A stretch of DNA of 13,871 bases from Sphingomonas sanxanigenens. GTDB lineage: Bacteria; Pseudomonadota; Alphaproteobacteria; Sphingomonadales; Sphingomonadaceae. Location of the stretch: the NCBI GenBank assembly GCA_003240855.1, contig QFNN01000079.1:1-13871 (forward strand), in the 5' to 3' direction. Under the pieces are notes generated by a model, which was given only the letters and a program-made list of their open reading frames with translations, had not been told where the DNA came from and did no database searches. This document shows, in pieces, positions 13,136-13,871 of the stretch. Each line of letters opens with the position of its first letter. Position 1 is the first letter of the stretch. Made by a program: the position numbers and the translations under genes.

Positions 13136-13490
13136 ACGCAACGGCGCGATCCTCGTCATCGTCCTGCTGGCGCTCACCGCGTGCGGAAAGCAGGGCGACG
13201 ATCCCCGCCGCGCGGCGCTGGACGACCGCATCGTCTGTGCGACGGCGGGATCGGACGACTTCACGCGCGCCTGCACGCTGGAGCGCCGGCTGGGCGCGCG
13301 CGGGCTTGAACTGACGCTTGGCAATCCCGACGGCGGCTTCCACAGGCTGCTGGTCGCCAGGGACGGGCGCGGCGTGGTCGCGGCCGACGGCGCCGAGCAG
13401 GCGGTGGTGAGCATTGCCGGCGACAAGGAAATACAGGTGGCGATCGGCGGCGACCGTTATGTGCTGCCCGCAACGATCAAGGGCCAATAG
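13116..13490 (+). CDS. Small putative lipoprotein of unknown function
   Basis: From the ATG at 13116 the product is 124 residues: a short basic start, a hydrophobic stretch AILVIVLLAL, then a lipobox LTAC with the lipidated cysteine at C23. The mature part is about 100 residues, has two more cysteines (C41 and C53) that could form a disulfide, and ends in a beta-rich segment (VVSIAGDKEIQVAIGGDRYVLPA). I recognise no family. It overlaps the ilvD 3' end by 20 nt in another frame, without a clear Shine-Dalgarno. It ends 6 nt before the NAD(P)HX epimerase gene, so all three are likely co-transcribed. Its likely location is a membrane facing the periplasm. The upstream extension of this frame into ilvD is ignored. 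Confidence 0.8.
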   Translation: MCTRISERNGAILVIVLLALTACGKQGDDPRRAALDDRIVCATAGSDDFTRACTLERRLGARGLELTLGNPDGGFHRLLVARDGRGVVAADGAEQAVVSIAGDKEIQVAIGGDRYVLPATIKGQ

Positions 13491-13496
13491 CAAGGC

Positions 13497-13871
13497 ATGG
13501 ATGACAGCCCGATCCTGACTGCGGCGGCGATGCGCGCGGCCGAACAGGCCGTGATGGATGGCGGCGTGAGCGTCTGCGAACTGATGGAGCGCGCGGGGCG
13601 GGCGGTGGCCGACCTGGTCTGGCGCGTCGGCGGGCGACATCCCGCGCTGATCCTTTGCGGACCCGGCAATAATGGCGGCGACGGCTATGTCGCGGCGCGG
13701 CTGCTGGCGGCGCGCGGCGTGCCGGTGCGCGTCGCGGCGACGGGCGAGCCGAGAACCGGGGCGGCCCAGGAAGCGCGCGCGCGCTGGGACGGGCCGGTGG
13801 GCGCGCTGGCGGAGGCGACGCCCGCGGACATACTCGTCGACGCGCTGTTCGGGACGGGGTTGACGCGCCCG
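13497..13871 (+). CDS. NAD(P)H-hydrate epimerase (YjeF_N domain), 3' end outside window
   Basis: The frame from the ATG at 13497 stays open to the window end, giving 125 residues of a YjeF_N domain. Visible are LTAAAMRAAEQAVMDGG at the start, ELMERAG (28-34), the nucleotide-binding CGPGNNGGDGYVAARLL (54-70) and VDALFGTGLTRP (114-125). The epimerase interconverts S- and R-forms of hydrated NAD(P)H so that a dehydratase can repair them. In many bacteria the domain is fused to a C-terminal ADP/ATP-dependent dehydratase (Nnr), which would lie beyond the window; this cannot be checked here. The start follows the lipoprotein stop by 6 nt, suggesting the same transcript. Confidence 0.93.
   Translation, partial: MDDSPILTAAAMRAAEQAVMDGGVSVCELMERAGRAVADLVWRVGGRHPALILCGPGNNGGDGYVAARLLAARGVPVRVAATGEPRTGAAQEARARWDGPVGALAEATPADILVDALFGTGLTRP

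Overview
The window looks like chromosome of a high-GC alphaproteobacterium, most likely a sphingomonad (Sphingomonadales). This is inferred from the strong preference for G/C-ending codons, the tight gene packing with overlapping stop/start codons, and the set of proteins: alphaproteobacterial ETF-ubiquinone oxidoreductase, a TPR protein directly before ispE, a short three-cysteine IlvD and a COG3931-type N-formylglutamate amidohydrolase. No rRNA, tRNA, CRISPR array, transposase or integrase was recognised.

Region 1 (about 46-2310, minus strand) is an accessory island with visibly lower GC than the rest. It is a three-gene operon, transcribed right to left: a DNA cytosine-5 methyltransferase, a GIY-YIG nuclease and a very-short-patch-repair (Vsr) endonuclease. 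The order and 9-17 nt spacing suggest a complete type II restriction-modification module. The methyltransferase would protect sites, the GIY-YIG protein is the candidate restriction enzyme, and Vsr would repair T:G mismatches arising from deaminated 5-methylcytosine. Two dyad-symmetric sequences sit before the methyltransferase. Bases 1-45 lie downstream of vsr, and I see no gene in them.

Region 2 (2309-5358, minus strand) is a compact chromosomal operon: a degenerate uracil-DNA-glycosylase-like protein, a soluble lytic murein transglycosylase joined to it by an ATGA overlap, and a MoaB-type molybdopterin protein 6 nt further on. The first gene carries a run of ten G on the + strand (C in the gene).

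Region 3 (5359-9607, plus strand) starts from a divergent 103-bp intergenic region. It encodes ETF-QO (electron entry from fatty-acid and amino-acid oxidation to ubiquinone), an exported TPR protein and IspE of the MEP isoprenoid pathway. The last two overlap their upstream genes. A 16-bp near-palindrome before ETF-QO resembles a catabolic-regulator operator.

Region 4 (9608-9836) is about 230 bp with no convincing gene but with several GC-rich inverted repeats.

Region 5 (9837-13871, plus strand) holds an enoyl-CoA hydratase-family protein lacking both canonical catalytic glutamates, an N-formylglutamate amidohydrolase-family protein (ATGA overlap), IlvD of branched-chain amino-acid synthesis, a small putative lipoprotein overlapping ilvD, and the start of an NAD(P)HX epimerase (YjeF_N) gene that runs off the end. 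IlvD contains a striking 60-bp patch of A/T-ending codons.

All calls come from reading the sequence and from remembered family motifs. No database search was run.
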